DNA of 64,000 nt from assembly GCF_014650075.1 (NCBI RefSeq), contig NZ_BMUG01000011.1, positions 248,001 through 312,000 on the forward strand, given 5' to 3'. Origin of the DNA: Streptomyces microflavus (GTDB lineage: Bacteria > Actinomycetota > Actinomycetes > Streptomycetales > Streptomycetaceae). A program made the position numbers and the translations under genes. This document shows positions 1 to 8,052 of the stretch, one piece after another. The notes under the pieces were generated by a model. The model was not told where the DNA came from. It did no database searches and saw only the letters and a list, made by a program, of their open reading frames with translations. Positions within the stretch are counted from its first letter, which is position 1; each line of letters opens with the position of its first letter.

Positions 1-27
1 GTACGGGGACGTGAACCAGGGGGCCGG

Positions 28-1329
28 ATGAGTACCGAAGCGCAGCGCGCTCCTGTGCCGCCCCGCCCGACGACACCACCGTCACAGACACCCCCGCCAT
101 CTGCGTCGACGCCTCGCGCCGCGGCCGCCCCGCACGCTTCGAGCGCCCCACAGACATCGAGCGCCCCACAGACATCGGTCGCCCCGCAGGCACCGAGAGC
201 CCCGCAGGCATCCGGCGCCGCATCCGCACAGGCTGCCCCACAGGCACGGTCCGCCCCGGCGGCCCCGCGCACCTCCCAGGCGCCCCCCGCCCCACCCGTA
301 CCACCGAACACGGCGGCCCCCGCGGCCCCGTCGGCGCCCGCACCGCCCGGCCCCGTACCGCCGGCGGCCGCGCCCGCCACCGCCCCGTACCCCACGCACC
401 CCGGTTCCGGGCCGCCCGCCGCCTTCACCACCCGGCGCAGGCCCGTGGGGGCCGTCGACCTGACGCCCGCGCCGGGGGCCGTCCCGCCGCCCCCGGGCGC
501 GTACCGGGTACCGGCCCGCTACGGCTACCCCGAGACCCCCGCGGAGACCACCACCCGGCTCCGCCCGGTCCCGCCCCGGCAGCGGTGGCGGGGCGCCGCT
601 GCCGCCGCCTGTGTCGTCCTCGGCCTCGGGCTGATCGGCGGTGCGGCCACCGGGGCCTGGCTGACCGGCGACTCCTCCGCCGAACCCACCCGGACCCCGT
701 ACACCGCCGGCCGTACCGTCTGGCACAGCGTCCCCGTCGACACGCTCTTCCCGCGCACGCTCAAGGGCACCGGGGCCGGACCCGGCGGTACGAACCGCAA
801 CTGGACCCGGCTCGCCGTCGCCGCCGACAGCGACTGCTCCAAGGGGCTCGACCCGCTGCTGCGCACCACCCTCCGGTCCGTCGGCTGCGAGCGGATGGTG
901 CGGGCCACCTACACCGACGCGACCCGCTCCGCCGTCACCACCGTCGGCATGGTCGTCACCGAGACGGACGCCGCGGGGATGCAGGCCCTCAGCACCCGGT
1001 TCGCCGAGCAGAAGCTCGCCGCGCGCAAGGACCTGATGCCACGTACGTACGCCCCCGAGGGCACCCTCGCCGCCGGGTTCGGCGACCGTCAGCGCGCCAG
1101 CTGGACCGTGCGGCCGCTCACCGAGATCCCCGTCGTCGTCTTCGCCGTCTCCGGCTTCGCCGACGCGCGCACCGTCGACGAGCCGCAGCCCGCCGAGGCG
1201 GCGCTGGAGACACCCGCCACCACGGACATCGCCCAGGCCGGGCTCGGCCACGAGGCGAAGGGCATCGCGGACCGCGTGGAGCGAGGGGTGCGCACGACCG
1301 TCACCGATCTCGTGGAGCCGCCCGAATGA
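28..1329 (+). CDS. Pro/Ala-rich single-pass membrane protein next to mycosin
   Basis: The 433-residue protein has a cytoplasmic-looking N-terminal half (about residues 1-185) of low-complexity Pro/Ala/Ser sequence. One hydrophobic segment follows at about 189-212, then a folded-looking exterior half of about 220 residues. The stop overlaps the start of the downstream subtilase by four bases (ATGA), so the two are translationally coupled and the product probably works with that protease at the membrane. Two perfect 18-base copies at 139-174 encode part of the Pro/Ala region. I do not recognise a named family. The start ATG has a G-rich Shine-Dalgarno upstream. Confidence 0.75.
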   Translation: MSTEAQRAPVPPRPTTPPSQTPPPSASTPRAAAAPHASSAPQTSSAPQTSVAPQAPRAPQASGAASAQAAPQARSAPAAPRTSQAPPAPPVPPNTAAPAAPSAPAPPGPVPPAAAPATAPYPTHPGSGPPAAFTTRRRPVGAVDLTPAPGAVPPPPGAYRVPARYGYPETPAETTTRLRPVPPRQRWRGAAAAACVVLGLGLIGGAATGAWLTGDSSAEPTRTPYTAGRTVWHSVPVDTLFPRTLKGTGAGPGGTNRNWTRLAVAADSDCSKGLDPLLRTTLRSVGCERMVRATYTDATRSAVTTVGMVVTETDAAGMQALSTRFAEQKLAARKDLMPRTYAPEGTLAAGFGDRQRASWTVRPLTEIPVVVFAVSGFADARTVDEPQPAEAALETPATTDIAQAGLGHEAKGIADRVERGVRTTVTDLVEPPE

Positions 1330-2507
1330 CCCGACGACGACCCCACCGCGCCCTCGCCGCGGTCTGCGCCGCCGCCGTCCTCGCGCTCACCCCCGTCCCC
1401 GCCCACGCGGACGCCATCCGCGACCAGCAGTGGGCCCTGGCGGCGATGCACACCGACCGTGCCTGGCAGACCACCCAGGGCCGGGGCATCACCGTCGCGG
1501 TGCTGGACACCGGGGTCGACGGCTCCCACCCCGACCTCGTGGGCCAGGTGCTCCCCGGCAAGGACCTCGTCGGCTTCGGCGCCACCCGGGGCGACTCCTC
1601 CTGGGCCCTGCACGGCACCGCGATGGCCGGGATCATCGCCGGACGCGGCAGCGGACCGGACCGCGCCGACGGCATCCTCGGCATCGCGCCCGAGGCCAGG
1701 ATCCTCCCCGTCCGGGTGATCCTGGAATCCAAGGACCCGGCCCGCGCCAAGGCCCGCAAGACCCGGGGCACCGCGCTCGCCCAGGGCATCCGCTGGGCCG
1801 CCGACAACGGCGCCGACGTCATCAACCTCTCCCTGGGCGACGACAGCGAGTCCGCCCACCCGGACCCCGGCGAGGACTCCGCCATCCAGTACGCCCTGTC
1901 CAAGGGCATCTCCGTGGTCGCCTCGGCGGGCAACGGCGGCGAGAAGGGGGACCGGATCTCCTACCCGGCCGCCTACCCGGGCGTGATCGCGGTCGCCGCC
2001 GTCGACGAGTACGGCACACACGCCTCCTTCTCCACCCGCCGCTGGTACGCCACCGTCAGTGCCCCCGGCGTGGACATCGTCGTCGCCAACCCGGACGGCC
2101 ACTACTACATCGAGTGGGGCACCTCTGCCGCCGCCGCCTTCGTCTCCGGTGCCGTCGCCCTGGTCCGGGCGGCCCACCCCGGCCTCGACCCCGCCCAGAT
2201 CAAGAAGCTGCTCGCGGACACCGCCCGCGACGCCCCCACCGAGGGGCGCGACGACGCCAGGGGGTACGGCATCGTCGACCCGGCGGAGGCCATCGAAGGG
2301 GGCTCCCGGCTCCGCCCCGGGGACCTCAGCGCCCAGGCCGCCACGGCCGGCCACCGCAAGAAGTACTTCGGCCCCGGCCCCACCCCGCCGCCCGCCGACG
2401 ACGACCCGGTCAACTGGGCGGCCCCGCTCGCGGGCGGCCTCGGCGCGGCCCTGCTGGCAGCGGCCGTCGTCCTGTGGCGCGGCCGCAACGCCCCCGGCCG
2501 CCGCTGA
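1326..2507 (+). CDS. Mycosin-type S8 subtilisin-like serine protease
   Basis: This 393-residue protein is a membrane-anchored subtilase. It starts with a signal peptide (Arg-rich n-region, cleavage near AHA at 25-27). The catalytic triad is visible as D61 (VLDTG), H96 (LHGTAMAG) and S267 (GTSAAAA). A single C-terminal transmembrane helix precedes a basic tail (GRNAPGRR). Signal peptide, S8 domain and C-terminal anchor together are the layout of mycosins, the proteases associated with type VII secretion. No EccC, EccD or WXG100 gene is in the window, so this copy sits apart from an ESX locus and its substrate is unknown. The longer in-frame ORF upstream is discarded because this ATG overlaps the preceding stop. 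Confidence 0.88.
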   Translation: MTRRRPHRALAAVCAAAVLALTPVPAHADAIRDQQWALAAMHTDRAWQTTQGRGITVAVLDTGVDGSHPDLVGQVLPGKDLVGFGATRGDSSWALHGTAMAGIIAGRGSGPDRADGILGIAPEARILPVRVILESKDPARAKARKTRGTALAQGIRWAADNGADVINLSLGDDSESAHPDPGEDSAIQYALSKGISVVASAGNGGEKGDRISYPAAYPGVIAVAAVDEYGTHASFSTRRWYATVSAPGVDIVVANPDGHYYIEWGTSAAAAFVSGAVALVRAAHPGLDPAQIKKLLADTARDAPTEGRDDARGYGIVDPAEAIEGGSRLRPGDLSAQAATAGHRKKYFGPGPTPPPADDDPVNWAAPLAGGLGAALLAAAVVLWRGRNAPGRR

Positions 2508-2582
2508 GACTCCACCGCACCGGGCCGGCCCCCGCCCCACCCGGCGGCCGAGGGCCCCACGCCCAGGCACTACGCTCGTCCC

Positions 2583-3311
2583 GTGGCGCTCAAGAACATC
2601 CCGGACTCCGGTTTCTCCGACGACGACGGCTCGGCCTCTCCCGCCCTGACCGGTGCACTCGACGCCTGGTCGCGGGACCGCACCGCCGTCGGCCCGGTCC
2701 TCGCGGCCCTCAGGGAGGCCCGGCTCCTGGTCCCCGTCGTCGCCGTCCTCGGCGAGGTCGAGGAGGACGAGAAGGGCTTGCGGCGCGAAAAGACCAGCGA
2801 CATGGCCGTCCCCACCCTCCAGGCGGGCGACCGGCGTGCGCTGCCCGCCTTCACCTCGACCGAGTCGCTGGCCCGCTGGGACCCCGAGGCGCGCCCCGTC
2901 GCCGTACCGCTGCACCAGGCCCTCCAGGCCGCCGCGCACGAGAAGGCCGACACCGTGGTGCTGGACCTCGCCGGGCCCGTCGCCTTCGAGCTGACCGGCC
3001 AGACGCTCCTGGCCCTGGCGGAGAACCGCACCAGCACCGACCCGCTCCAGGACCCCGCGGTGATCGACGCGGTACGGGAGGTCGTCGCCGCCGAGCCCGC
3101 CGTGCTCCGCGCCCACCTCGGGCCGGGCCCGGCGGACGGCACCCTCGCCCTCGTCCTCGCCCCGGACGCCGCTCCCGCCGAGGCGGCCCGCCGGGTCGCC
3201 GAGGCGCTCTCCGGCAGCGAGGCCCTGAGGGCCCGGCTGGTCGGCGGACTGGACCTGGCGCTGCTGCCGGCCGGGGCGGCCGCACCGGGGGAGCCGCTGT
3301 TCAGCCGCTGA
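2583..3311 (+). CDS. SseB family protein
   Basis: The 242-residue soluble protein matches the SseB N-terminal domain family: an Ala/Leu-rich helical N-terminus, a VPVVAVLGEVEE strand, and then the typical 'T-x-x-L-x-R-W-x-P-x-x-R-P-V' stretch. The molecular role of actinobacterial SseB proteins is not established. The start is GTG with no Shine-Dalgarno; TACGCT lies six bases upstream, so the mRNA is probably leaderless. It is followed by a strong bidirectional hairpin and faces the DUF1844 gene. Confidence 0.85.
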   Translation: MALKNIPDSGFSDDDGSASPALTGALDAWSRDRTAVGPVLAALREARLLVPVVAVLGEVEEDEKGLRREKTSDMAVPTLQAGDRRALPAFTSTESLARWDPEARPVAVPLHQALQAAAHEKADTVVLDLAGPVAFELTGQTLLALAENRTSTDPLQDPAVIDAVREVVAAEPAVLRAHLGPGPADGTLALVLAPDAAPAEAARRVAEALSGSEALRARLVGGLDLALLPAGAAAPGEPLFSR

Positions 3312-3322
3312 GCCCGGACATG

Positions 3323-3362
3323 CGAGAGCCCGCCGCCCCGACGAGGGGGAGGCGGGCTCTCG
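3323..3362. terminator. Bidirectional hairpin terminator
   Basis: A 12-bp perfect stem (3323-3334 with 3351-3362) lies between the convergent SseB and DUF1844 genes. There is no clear T-run, as is usual in Streptomyces. Confidence 0.7.
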
Positions 3363-3380
3363 TACGTACGAGGAAGGTGT

Positions 3381-3743
3381 CTAGCCGTAGACCGGGCCCG
3401 TGTACTTCTCGCCGGGACCCTGGCCGGGCTCGTCCGGCACCAGCGAGGCCTCGCGGAAGGCGAGCTGGAGGGACTTGAGGCCGTCGCGCAGCGGGGACGC
3501 GTGGAAGGTGCTGATCTCCGTGGTGCTCGCGTCCAGCAGTCCGGCCAGCGCCTGGACCAGCTTGCGGGCCTCGTCGAGGTCCTTGTGCTCCTCGCCCTCC
3601 TCGGTGAGGCCGAGCTTCACAGCGGCGGCGCTCATCAGGTTGACGGCGACCGTCACGATCACCTCGACGGCCGGGACCTCCGCGATGTCGCGGGCCATGG
3701 CGTCGAAGCCGGGATTCTCAGTGCTGGGGGTCGCGTCACTCAT
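3381..3743 (-). CDS. DUF1844 domain-containing protein
   Basis: This small 120-residue acidic protein has the DUF1844 core: a helical segment (VNLMSAAAVKLGL) followed by a conserved 'DLDEARKLVQALAGLL' helix. Its function is unknown; the family is widespread and in actinobacteria usually lies beside infC, as here. I start it at the ATG at 3743 because TATCGT lies six bases before it, a leaderless -10 arrangement. A GTG two codons upstream is possible. It is divergent from the infC leader. Confidence 0.85.
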   Translation of the reverse strand: MSDATPSTENPGFDAMARDIAEVPAVEVIVTVAVNLMSAAAVKLGLTEEGEEHKDLDEARKLVQALAGLLDASTTEISTFHASPLRDGLKSLQLAFREASLVPDEPGQGPGEKYTGPVYG

Positions 3744-3803
3744 GCCCACACGATAAGGCCAGGGAGCGGCCGTCCTGTCCGCGGGAGTCGCGCGGGCCGC
3801 GGA

Positions 3804-3833
3804 TTAGCGCCTCCGCGAGCGGGCTGCTAACCT
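3804..3833 (+). promoter_or_regulatory. Candidate promoter of infC-rpmI-rplT operon
   Basis: TTAGCG (3804-3809) and TAACCT (3828-3833) are separated by 18 bases. This gives a weak -35 and a good TANNNT -10 for the vegetative sigma factor. Transcription from here would leave a leader of about 290 bases before infC. Inference only. Confidence 0.4.
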
Positions 3834-3937
3834 TGTGTAACGACCGGCCGGACACCTATGTGCTCGGCCCACAAGTGGAGGCTCCGATCTCCCACCCGAC
3901 TGTCCTCACGGACGGCGGGTCACCGGTCAGGCGGTCC

Positions 3938-4045
3938 CCATCGTTCCGTACGGACGATGGAGCCGCTCGATGCGCCCCGCGGTTGACCGCGGCGGTGCTC
4001 CGGTATTTCCAGGAGCCCCGCCTGTGTCCCGTCCGGGGCATTTTT
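3938..4045 (+). promoter_or_regulatory. Structured infC leader with terminator-like attenuator
   Basis: Three hairpins lie in the untranslated leader. The first is at 3938-3960 (CCATCG/CGATGG with GC-rich continuation). The second is a 6-bp CCGCGG palindrome stem with a TTGA loop at 3977-3992. The third has a GCCCCG/CGGGGC stem (4015-4020 with 4034-4039) followed directly by ATTTTT, which looks like an intrinsic terminator. infC leaders in Firmicutes are controlled by transcription attenuation or L20 feedback; similar control is possible here but is inferred from structure only. Confidence 0.5.
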
Positions 4046-4130
4046 GCCGTTCCGGCTCGGTTGGTCTTGACGTCACACACGTAACGCGGCTGTCCGCCAG
4101 GCGGTCGCGTGGTGCTACCGAGGAGGATCC

Positions 4131-4790
4131 ATCAGCGCCGAGCCCCGCATCAACGACCGGATTCGCGTTCCCGAGGTCCGACTTGTCGGTCCCAGCGGTG
4201 AGCAGGTCGGGATTGTTCCGCTTGCCAAGGCCCTGGAACTCGCACAGGAGTATGACCTCGACCTGGTCGAGGTGGCGGCGACAGCCCGTCCGCCCGTGTG
4301 CAAGCTCATGGACTACGGGAAGTTCAAGTACGAGTCGGCCATGAAGGCCCGTGAAGCGCGCAAGAACCAGGCGCACACGGTCATCAAGGAGATGAAGCTC
4401 CGGCCGAAGATCGACCCGCACGACTATGACACCAAGAAGGGTCACGTCGTCCGGTTCCTCAAGCAGGGCGACAAGGTCAAGATCACGATCATGTTCCGTG
4501 GTCGTGAGCAGTCCCGCCCCGAGCTGGGCTTCCGACTGCTCCAGCGTCTCGCTTCGGACGTGGAGGACCTGGGCTTCATCGAGTCCAACCCGAAGCAGGA
4601 CGGCCGGAACATGATCATGGTTCTGGGCCCGCACAAGAAGAAGACCGAAGCCATGGCCGAGGCCCGCGAGGCCCAGGCCGCCCGCAAGGCGGAGCGTCAG
4701 GGCACGACCGACGCACCGTCCGAGGATGACACCGCCGAGGCTCCGGCCGAAGCGGTCGAGGCTCCGGCCGAGACACCTTCCGAGGCGTGA
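4131..4790 (+). CDS. infC: Translation initiation factor IF-3 (AUC start)
   Basis: IF-3 binds the 30S subunit, prevents premature 50S joining and proofreads the start codon. The 219-residue product has the N-domain (EPRINDRIRVPEVRLVG), the linker and the C-domain (KEMKLRPKIDPHDYDTK), plus a Streptomyces-type acidic Ala/Glu tail. No ATG, GTG or TTG lies in frame at the N-terminus. The only start supported by a Shine-Dalgarno (GAGGAGG, 4120-4126) is ATC at 4131, in frame with the rest. Starting at the internal GTG at 4272 would delete the N-domain. Rare start codons on infC are known to allow self-regulation by IF-3. First gene of the infC-rpmI-rplT operon. Confidence 0.95.
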   Translation: MSAEPRINDRIRVPEVRLVGPSGEQVGIVPLAKALELAQEYDLDLVEVAATARPPVCKLMDYGKFKYESAMKAREARKNQAHTVIKEMKLRPKIDPHDYDTKKGHVVRFLKQGDKVKITIMFRGREQSRPELGFRLLQRLASDVEDLGFIESNPKQDGRNMIMVLGPHKKKTEAMAEAREAQAARKAERQGTTDAPSEDDTAEAPAEAVEAPAETPSEA

Positions 4791-4911
4791 CCTTCGGGGG
4801 CTGCCATCCAGGCGCCCCCGGGTCCCCCCGGAATCCCATAGAGATCTGACGCCCCTGCAGTCCGGTGCCCAGCACCGCGAGGGGCGCCACTGACGAGGAG
4901 AGAACGGCGCG

Positions 4912-5106
4912 ATGCCGAAGAACAAGACGCACAGCGGTGCCAGCAAGCGCTTCAAGATCACCGGCTCCGGCAAGGTGCTCCGCGAGAGGGCCGGCAAGCG
5001 CCACCTGCTCGAGCACAAGTCGTCCAAGAAGACCCGCTCGCTGACCGGCACGGTCGTCGTGGCTCCGGCCGACGCCAAGAAGATCAAGAAGCTTCTCGGC
5101 AAGTGA
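4912..5106 (+). CDS. rpmI: 50S ribosomal protein L35
   Basis: The 64-residue, Lys/Arg-rich protein is the complete bacterial L35: N-terminal MPKNKTHSGASKRF, central GKVLRERAGKRHLLEHKS, and a C-terminus ending in KLLGK. It is a late-assembling large-subunit protein that contacts 23S rRNA. It lies between infC and rplT, the classical order, with a GAGGAG Shine-Dalgarno. It is presumably co-transcribed with both. Confidence 0.97.
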   Translation: MPKNKTHSGASKRFKITGSGKVLRERAGKRHLLEHKSSKKTRSLTGTVVVAPADAKKIKKLLGK

Positions 5107-5112
5107 GGCTCG

Positions 5113-5134
5113 GCCCCCGGTCCGTTCCGGGGGC
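5113..5134 (+). other. Intercistronic hairpin between rpmI and rplT
   Basis: An 8-bp perfect stem GCCCCCGG/CCGGGGGC with a 6-base loop follows the rpmI stop codon. It may stabilise or attenuate the transcript before rplT. Confidence 0.4.
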
Positions 5135-5213
5135 ACGACCTCGATCACACCGGGACCAATTCGTTTCCGGGCCGTGTGAAGACACCCACGGCCCCGCTAC
5201 AAGGAGTTAACAA

Positions 5214-5597
5214 GTGGCACGCGTCAAGCGGGCAGTCAACGCCCACAAGAAGCGCCGGGCAATCCTCGAGGCGGCCAAGGGCTACCGCGGGCAGCGTTCG
5301 CGCCTGTACCGCAAGGCCAAGGAGCAGGTCACCCACTCCCTGGTCTACAACTACAACGACCGCAAGAAGCGCAAGGGCGACTTCCGTCAGCTGTGGATCC
5401 AGCGCATCAACGCCGCTGCCCGCCAGAACGGCATGACGTACAACCGCCTCATCCAGGGTCTGAAGGCCGCCAACATCGAGGTGGACCGCAAGATCCTGGC
5501 CGAGCTCGCGGTCAACGACGCCAACGCGTTCGCCGCTCTCGTCGAGGTCGCTCAGAAGGCCCTCCCGAGCGACGTCAACGCCCCGAAGGCCGCCTGA
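5214..5597 (+). CDS. rplT: 50S ribosomal protein L20
   Basis: This 127-residue L20 has the diagnostic 'RVKRAVNAHKKRR' N-terminus and the 'GYRGQRSRLYRKAKEQVTHS' region that binds 23S rRNA. L20 is essential for early 50S assembly and in several bacteria represses its own operon by binding the infC leader. The start is GTG with AAGGAG upstream. The C-terminus carries a short Streptomyces-type extension. A 12-bp hairpin follows the gene. Confidence 0.97.
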   Translation: MARVKRAVNAHKKRRAILEAAKGYRGQRSRLYRKAKEQVTHSLVYNYNDRKKRKGDFRQLWIQRINAAARQNGMTYNRLIQGLKAANIEVDRKILAELAVNDANAFAALVEVAQKALPSDVNAPKAA

Positions 5598-5625
5598 TCC
5601 AGGCACCACCTTCCAGGTACGTGAA

Positions 5626-5660
5626 CCGGACCCGCAGGCGCACGCCGTCTGCGGGTCCGG
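5626..5660 (+). terminator. Terminator hairpin after rplT
   Basis: A 12-bp perfect stem (CCGGACCCGCAG with its complement, 5626-5637 and 5649-5660) with an 11-base loop lies just after the ribosomal operon. Confidence 0.65.
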
Positions 5661-5711
5661 TGCGTTGCCGCTGAATCCCACCGCCGTACGCAGAGAGGCT
5701 CGCCGCCGACC

Positions 5712-6557
5712 ATGGGCATCCCCGAACTGATCTCCCCGCGCTCCCCGCGCGTCGCCGCCGCCCGCCGGCTGGCCCGCCGCAACTTCCGCGGCAAGGAGCG
5801 CAGGTTCATCGCCGAGGGGCCCCAGGCCGTACGCGAGGCCGCCGCCCACCGGGGCGGTGACGGCGAGCCGACGCTCATCGAGCTGTTCGCCACCCCCGAG
5901 GCCGCCGACCGGTACGCCGACATCATCGACGCCGCCCACACGGCGGGCGCCCGGGTCCACCTGGCCGGCGACGACGTCCTCGCCGACGTCTCGCAGACCG
6001 TCACCCCGCAGGGCCTCATCGGCGTCTGCCGGTTCCTGGACTCCCCGTTCCAGGAGATCCTGGACGCGAAGCCCACCCTGGTGGCCGTTCTGGCCAACGT
6101 CCGCGACCCCGGGAACGCCGGTACGGTACTGCGCTGCGCCGACGCCGCCGGCGCGGACGCCGTGGTGCTGACCGACGCCTCGGTGGACCTGTACAACCCC
6201 AAGTCCGTACGGGCGTCCGTGGGTTCGCTCTTCCACCTGCCCGTCGCCGTCGGCGTCCCCGTCGAGCAGGCCGTGCAGGGGCTCCGGGACGCCGGGGTGC
6301 GCATTCTCGCCGCCGACGGGGCCGGGTCCGACGACCTGGACGACGAGCTGGACGCGGGCACCATGGGCGGGCCCACCGCCTGGGTCTTCGGCAACGAGGC
6401 CTGGGGCCTGCCCGAGGAGACCCGCGCCCTCGCCGACGCCGTCGTCCGGGTCCCGATCCACGGCAGGGCGGAGAGCCTCAACCTGGCCACCGCCGCCGCC
6501 GTCTGCCTCTACGCCTCCGCCCGCGCCCAGCGCCCGCGCCGCGCCTCCGGGGCGTAA
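5712..6557 (+). CDS. TrmH/SpoU family RNA 2'-O-methyltransferase
   Basis: This 281-residue SPOUT enzyme uses S-adenosylmethionine to methylate a ribose in rRNA or tRNA. An N-terminal substrate-binding domain (about 1-110) precedes the knotted catalytic domain. The three SpoU motifs are visible: NVRDPGNAGTVLRCADAAG (motif 1), WVFGNEAWGLP (motif 2) and VRVPIHGRAESLNLATAAAV (motif 3). The substrate cannot be told from sequence. It follows rplT by about 110 bases, in the conserved order for streptomycetes. Confidence 0.93.
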   Translation: MGIPELISPRSPRVAAARRLARRNFRGKERRFIAEGPQAVREAAAHRGGDGEPTLIELFATPEAADRYADIIDAAHTAGARVHLAGDDVLADVSQTVTPQGLIGVCRFLDSPFQEILDAKPTLVAVLANVRDPGNAGTVLRCADAAGADAVVLTDASVDLYNPKSVRASVGSLFHLPVAVGVPVEQAVQGLRDAGVRILAADGAGSDDLDDELDAGTMGGPTAWVFGNEAWGLPEETRALADAVVRVPIHGRAESLNLATAAAVCLYASARAQRPRRASGA

Positions 6558-6729
6558 CTCCGGGCCTTCCGACGGCCCGTCACCGATCGGTCCCGGCCAT
6601 TCCGCTTTCCCGCCCACCGGCGCACTCCCACCGCGCGCCCCCACAGGGTGTCGCGGGTTCGCCGACGGCTAGTAGGGTGACGAACTCGGGGGCCCACTGC
6701 ACCGGTTCGAGAGGTGGGGATACGGGAGA

Positions 6730-7908
6730 ATGGCTGTCGGCATGAGCTCGCCGGGACCGGCGCACACCGCCGCGCGCGCCGCGGGCGAGGACCGGGGAGG
6801 GGAAACGGCCGCTCCGGACACCACCGGCACCGGACACCTGGACGCCCTCTCCACCGGGATCGACCCCGACGACCTTCCCGACGGGCTCGTCGTCGCCGAC
6901 GGGAGCGGCCGGGTCATCTGCTTCAACGCCGCCGCCGCCCGCATCACCGCCACCCCCGGCGCCGAGGCGATCGGCCGCCCCCTCGACGTGGCCCTCCCGC
7001 TGGAGGACCTCAAGGGGAAGCGCTGGTGGACGCTGACCGACCCGTACGGCGGCCTCGCCACCCGTAACGGCCAGCCCGAGCGGAACCTGCTGCTGCCCGG
7101 CGGCCGTGAGGTGCTGGTCTCCGCCCGTTACGTACGCGAGCACCCGCTCGGCCCGGTGCGCCGGGTGGTCGTCTCGCTGCGCGGCACCGAGGCCCGCCGG
7201 CGTACCGAACGCAGCCACGCCGAGCTGATCGCCACCGTCGCCCACGAGCTGCGCTCCCCGCTGACCTCCGTCAAAGGGTTCACCGCCACCCTGCTCGCCA
7301 AGTGGGAACGGTTCACCGACGACCAGAAGCGGCTGATGCTGGAGACCGTCGACGCCGACGCCGGCCGGGTCACCCGGCTCATCGCCGAGCTGCTCGACAT
7401 CTCCCGGATCGACTCCGGCCGGCTGGAGCTGCGCCGCCAGCCCGTCGACATCTCCGCCGCCGTCGCCCGCCACATCCAGGCCCTCATCGCGGGCGGCCAG
7501 GACCCCGACCGCTTCCGGGTCCGCGCCCGGGGGCCGCTGCCCGACCTGTGGGCCGATCCCGACAAGATCGACCAGATCCTCGGGAACCTCCTGGAAAACG
7601 CGGTGCGTCACGGCGAGGGAACCGTCACCATGGAGATCGCCCCCGCACCCGCGCCGGGGACGAGCGACGAGATGGGAACGGCTGTCACCGTGAGCGACGA
7701 AGGCCCCGGCATCCCCGAGGAGTCGATGGGCCGTGTCTTCACCCGCTTCTGGCGGGGGAGCAAGCGCGGCGGCACCGGGCTGGGCCTGTACATCGTCAAG
7801 GGCATCGTCGAGGCGCACGGCGGCACCATCACCGTCGGCCGGGGGCCCGGCGGCGGGGCCGAGTTCCGATTTATTCTGCCCGTGAGCATGCCCGCCTACC
7901 TGGTGTGA
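6730..7908 (+). CDS. PAS-domain sensor histidine kinase (soluble)
   Basis: The 392-residue protein has an N-terminal PAS-like domain (about 45-150). A HisKA dimerisation domain with phospho-acceptor H172 (VAHELRSPLTSVKG) follows, then a HATPase_c domain with N-box (NLLENAVRHG), G1 (DEGPGIP), F-box (FTRFWRG) and G2 (GGTGLGLYI) motifs. No transmembrane segment is seen, so it senses a cytoplasmic cue. No response regulator gene is adjacent, so it is an orphan kinase. A TAGTAGGGT sequence near 6671 may be its -10 region. A start at the ATG four codons later is possible. Confidence 0.92.
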   Translation: MAVGMSSPGPAHTAARAAGEDRGGETAAPDTTGTGHLDALSTGIDPDDLPDGLVVADGSGRVICFNAAAARITATPGAEAIGRPLDVALPLEDLKGKRWWTLTDPYGGLATRNGQPERNLLLPGGREVLVSARYVREHPLGPVRRVVVSLRGTEARRRTERSHAELIATVAHELRSPLTSVKGFTATLLAKWERFTDDQKRLMLETVDADAGRVTRLIAELLDISRIDSGRLELRRQPVDISAAVARHIQALIAGGQDPDRFRVRARGPLPDLWADPDKIDQILGNLLENAVRHGEGTVTMEIAPAPAPGTSDEMGTAVTVSDEGPGIPEESMGRVFTRFWRGSKRGGTGLGLYIVKGIVEAHGGTITVGRGPGGGAEFRFILPVSMPAYLV

Positions 7909-8052
7909 GCGGCCCACGGGCGCCCGACCGTCCCGCGGCCTTTAGACTCGACCTTTGGCACCTTTGCGTCCTCCAGCCGTCGAGCGGGGTCACGGGGTCC
8001 GGGGTTCTCCCCGGTTCAGCGCAGTATCAGCCAATCGGAAGCACGGGAAGAG

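Noticed and set aside
1089..3116. Long minus-strand ORF of 675 codons
   Set aside because: It is antisense to the mycosin and SseB genes, has shadow composition rich in Gly/Arg/Val and no Shine-Dalgarno; a by-product of high GC.
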